Positions 63,249-64,000 of a stretch of DNA of 64,000 nt are shown piece after piece; within the stretch, counting starts at the first letter, position 1; each line of letters opens with the position of its first letter. The stretch comes from Vampirovibrionales bacterium (GTDB taxonomy: Bacteria > Cyanobacteriota > Vampirovibrionia > Vampirovibrionales > Vampirovibrionaceae): NCBI GenBank assembly GCA_016712355.1, contig JADJRF010000005.1, forward strand, positions 2,108,001 through 2,172,000. The letters run 5' to 3'. Below the pieces are notes generated by a model. The model saw only the letters and a list, made by a program, of their open reading frames with translations. It ran no database searches and was not told the origin of the DNA. Both the position numbers and the translations under genes were made by a program.

Positions 63249-63500
63249 TTTTGGCAGGATCCGCTCATTGGGTCCGCCCCTCGGGGGCCGTTCCCGCCCC
63301 CGAACCCCCACCCTATCTTAATTTGAGGGTTTCACCCTCAGGACCCGGCTTGCCGCTTGAGGGCGTTGCTGGGGGGTAGGGATGGGGCGGATCGGGTTAT
63401 TGGGTCCGCCTCTCGGGGGCCGTTCCCGCCCCCGGGCCCCCACCCTGTTCTTGCTTGAGGATTTCACCCTCAGGACCCGCTTTAACCCCTGTCGGGTTTG
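63249..63500 (+). repeat. Intergenic hairpin repeat, two copies at 132 nt
   Basis: GGTCCGCC recurs at 63271 and 63403, 132 nt apart. Each copy has hairpin 1 (CGGGGGC-CGTTCCC-GCCCCCG) and a hairpin 2 (GAGGGT-TTC-ACCCTC; the second copy has one change). Same family as the 43.8-kb array, opposite orientation. Confidence 0.9.
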
Positions 63501-63616
63501 CCTGTATTCAGGAGAGCGCGCAGGAACCCTGTCCTGATTAGGGGGGCTTCACTCCCAAGACCTGCTCCAGAGTCGGGCTGCGTTTGCCTGGATTCCTGAC
63601 GTGGCGCAAAAATCCT

Positions 63617-63637
63617 GCTAGCACAAAAATCCTTGAG
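63617..63637 (+). promoter_or_regulatory. Shared upstream motif, copy 2
   Basis: Begins GCTAGCACAA and ends CCTTGAG, one base shorter than the copy at 56898. CTGACG lies 17 nt before its TAGCAC, so a promoter role is possible. Confidence 0.45.
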
Positions 63638-63705
63638 AAGGTTTTATCCCACTGACACAGAGATTATCCTCTCATTCAGCCCCTCTTCTCAGGAGATTCG
63701 CCTTT

Positions 63706-64000
63706 ATGGGAATGATGCCACCCCCCATGACGGGATACCCGTCCACGTCCCCGTCTTTTCCCTCTAATCAAGCGCCCGCGCAGTTTTATCCTACTGGAGC
63801 CGGGTCTTATCCGTCCGGCACGGCTGGACTGGATTCTACGCGCTTTGGCGCCGGTGATGCGCCCCCTCGCGCAGGACAACCCCGCTTTGGCTGCCTGGGC
63901 GGCGGCATTGGCGAAATCATTGCCGGTTGCTGCGGGTGCTGCGCCATTCCCATCGCCCTCATCGCAGGCGGGGTGAGTTGGGCTATGTGGAAGATGGGCC
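63706..64000 (+). CDS. Pro-rich membrane protein with RFG motifs (runs off window)
   Basis: 98 codons visible from ATG 63706 (AGGAG nine bases upstream). A Pro/Ser/Tyr-rich tail has two RFG tripeptides (about residues 50-52 and 65-67), then CLGGGIGEIIAGCCGCCAIP with four Cys and a glycine-rich membrane segment. Not recognised. The C terminus lies beyond the window. Confidence 0.65.
   Translation, partial: MGMMPPPMTGYPSTSPSFPSNQAPAQFYPTGAGSYPSGTAGLDSTRFGAGDAPPRAGQPRFGCLGGGIGEIIAGCCGCCAIPIALIAGGVSWAMWKMG

Noticed and set aside
62370..63311. N-terminal extension of the TrmH-like gene
   Set aside because: This stretch is antisense to the SAM methyltransferase, which has clear motifs; the extension has none.

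Overview
The window is about 60% GC and gene-dense. It reads as a piece of chromosome from a diderm (outer-membrane) bacterium. Lipid A genes (lpxD, lpxC), a Kdo-8-phosphate phosphatase, a two-partner-secretion exoprotein and an MCE/MlaD-type protein point to an LPS-containing envelope. GlcDEF, QueF, a zinc-type L28, RNase HIII and a microviridin-like peptide locus are compatible with a non-photosynthetic branch of the Cyanobacteriota (Vampirovibrionia-like), but I cannot prove this from sequence alone and hold it as a weak inference. No phage, IS element, CRISPR array or rRNA was seen.

Layout. (1) 1-1460, minus strand: the most unusual locus. A near-consensus promoter precedes a 225-aa precursor made of seven 29-residue repeats, each carrying a microviridin-like T-x-x-[YF]-P-S-D-D core. 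It is followed by an MvdD-type ATP-grasp ligase that runs off the left edge. I read this as a multi-core graspetide (omega-ester peptide) pathway. (2) 1524-8819: a giant TpsA-like exoprotein and the lpxD-lpxC pair. (3) 9067-14627: queF, an RFG-motif membrane protein and a glcDEF glycolate oxidase operon. (4) 14649-27167, minus strand: threonine synthase, homoserine dehydrogenase, ComF, RidA, LD-carboxypeptidase, a glycosyltransferase fused to a Cys4 module, aroC, rpmB, rnhC, an M55 aminopeptidase and three small YtxH-like or membrane proteins. (5) 27585-37360: Nudix regulator, YvyF-like zinc protein, several unknown proteins, dcd, a GT-C mannosyltransferase-like protein and a GT26 enzyme. (6) 37740-45233: an 853-aa UbiB/ABC1-like kinase, kdsC, pheS, an unknown protein behind a palindromic promoter, and rsmH. 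(7) 45411-54137: an inactive-looking transglutaminase/TPR protein, a dockerin-like EF-hand protein, tadA, an initiator tRNA, a HAD phosphatase, accD-accA. (8) 54147-64000: MCE protein, CPBP protease, membrane protein, Lys-rich protein, acyl-CoA dehydrogenase, a degenerate receiver-GGDEF protein, TPM/LemA pair, TrmH-like methyltransferase, SAM methyltransferase and a partial Pro-rich membrane protein.

Two patterns run across the window. A family of intergenic hairpin repeats (arrays with 125-126, 132 and 71 nt periods) sits mostly between convergent genes and keeps its stems while the stem sequence changes. An Arg-Phe-Gly (RFG) tripeptide recurs near the N terminus of several otherwise unrelated proteins.
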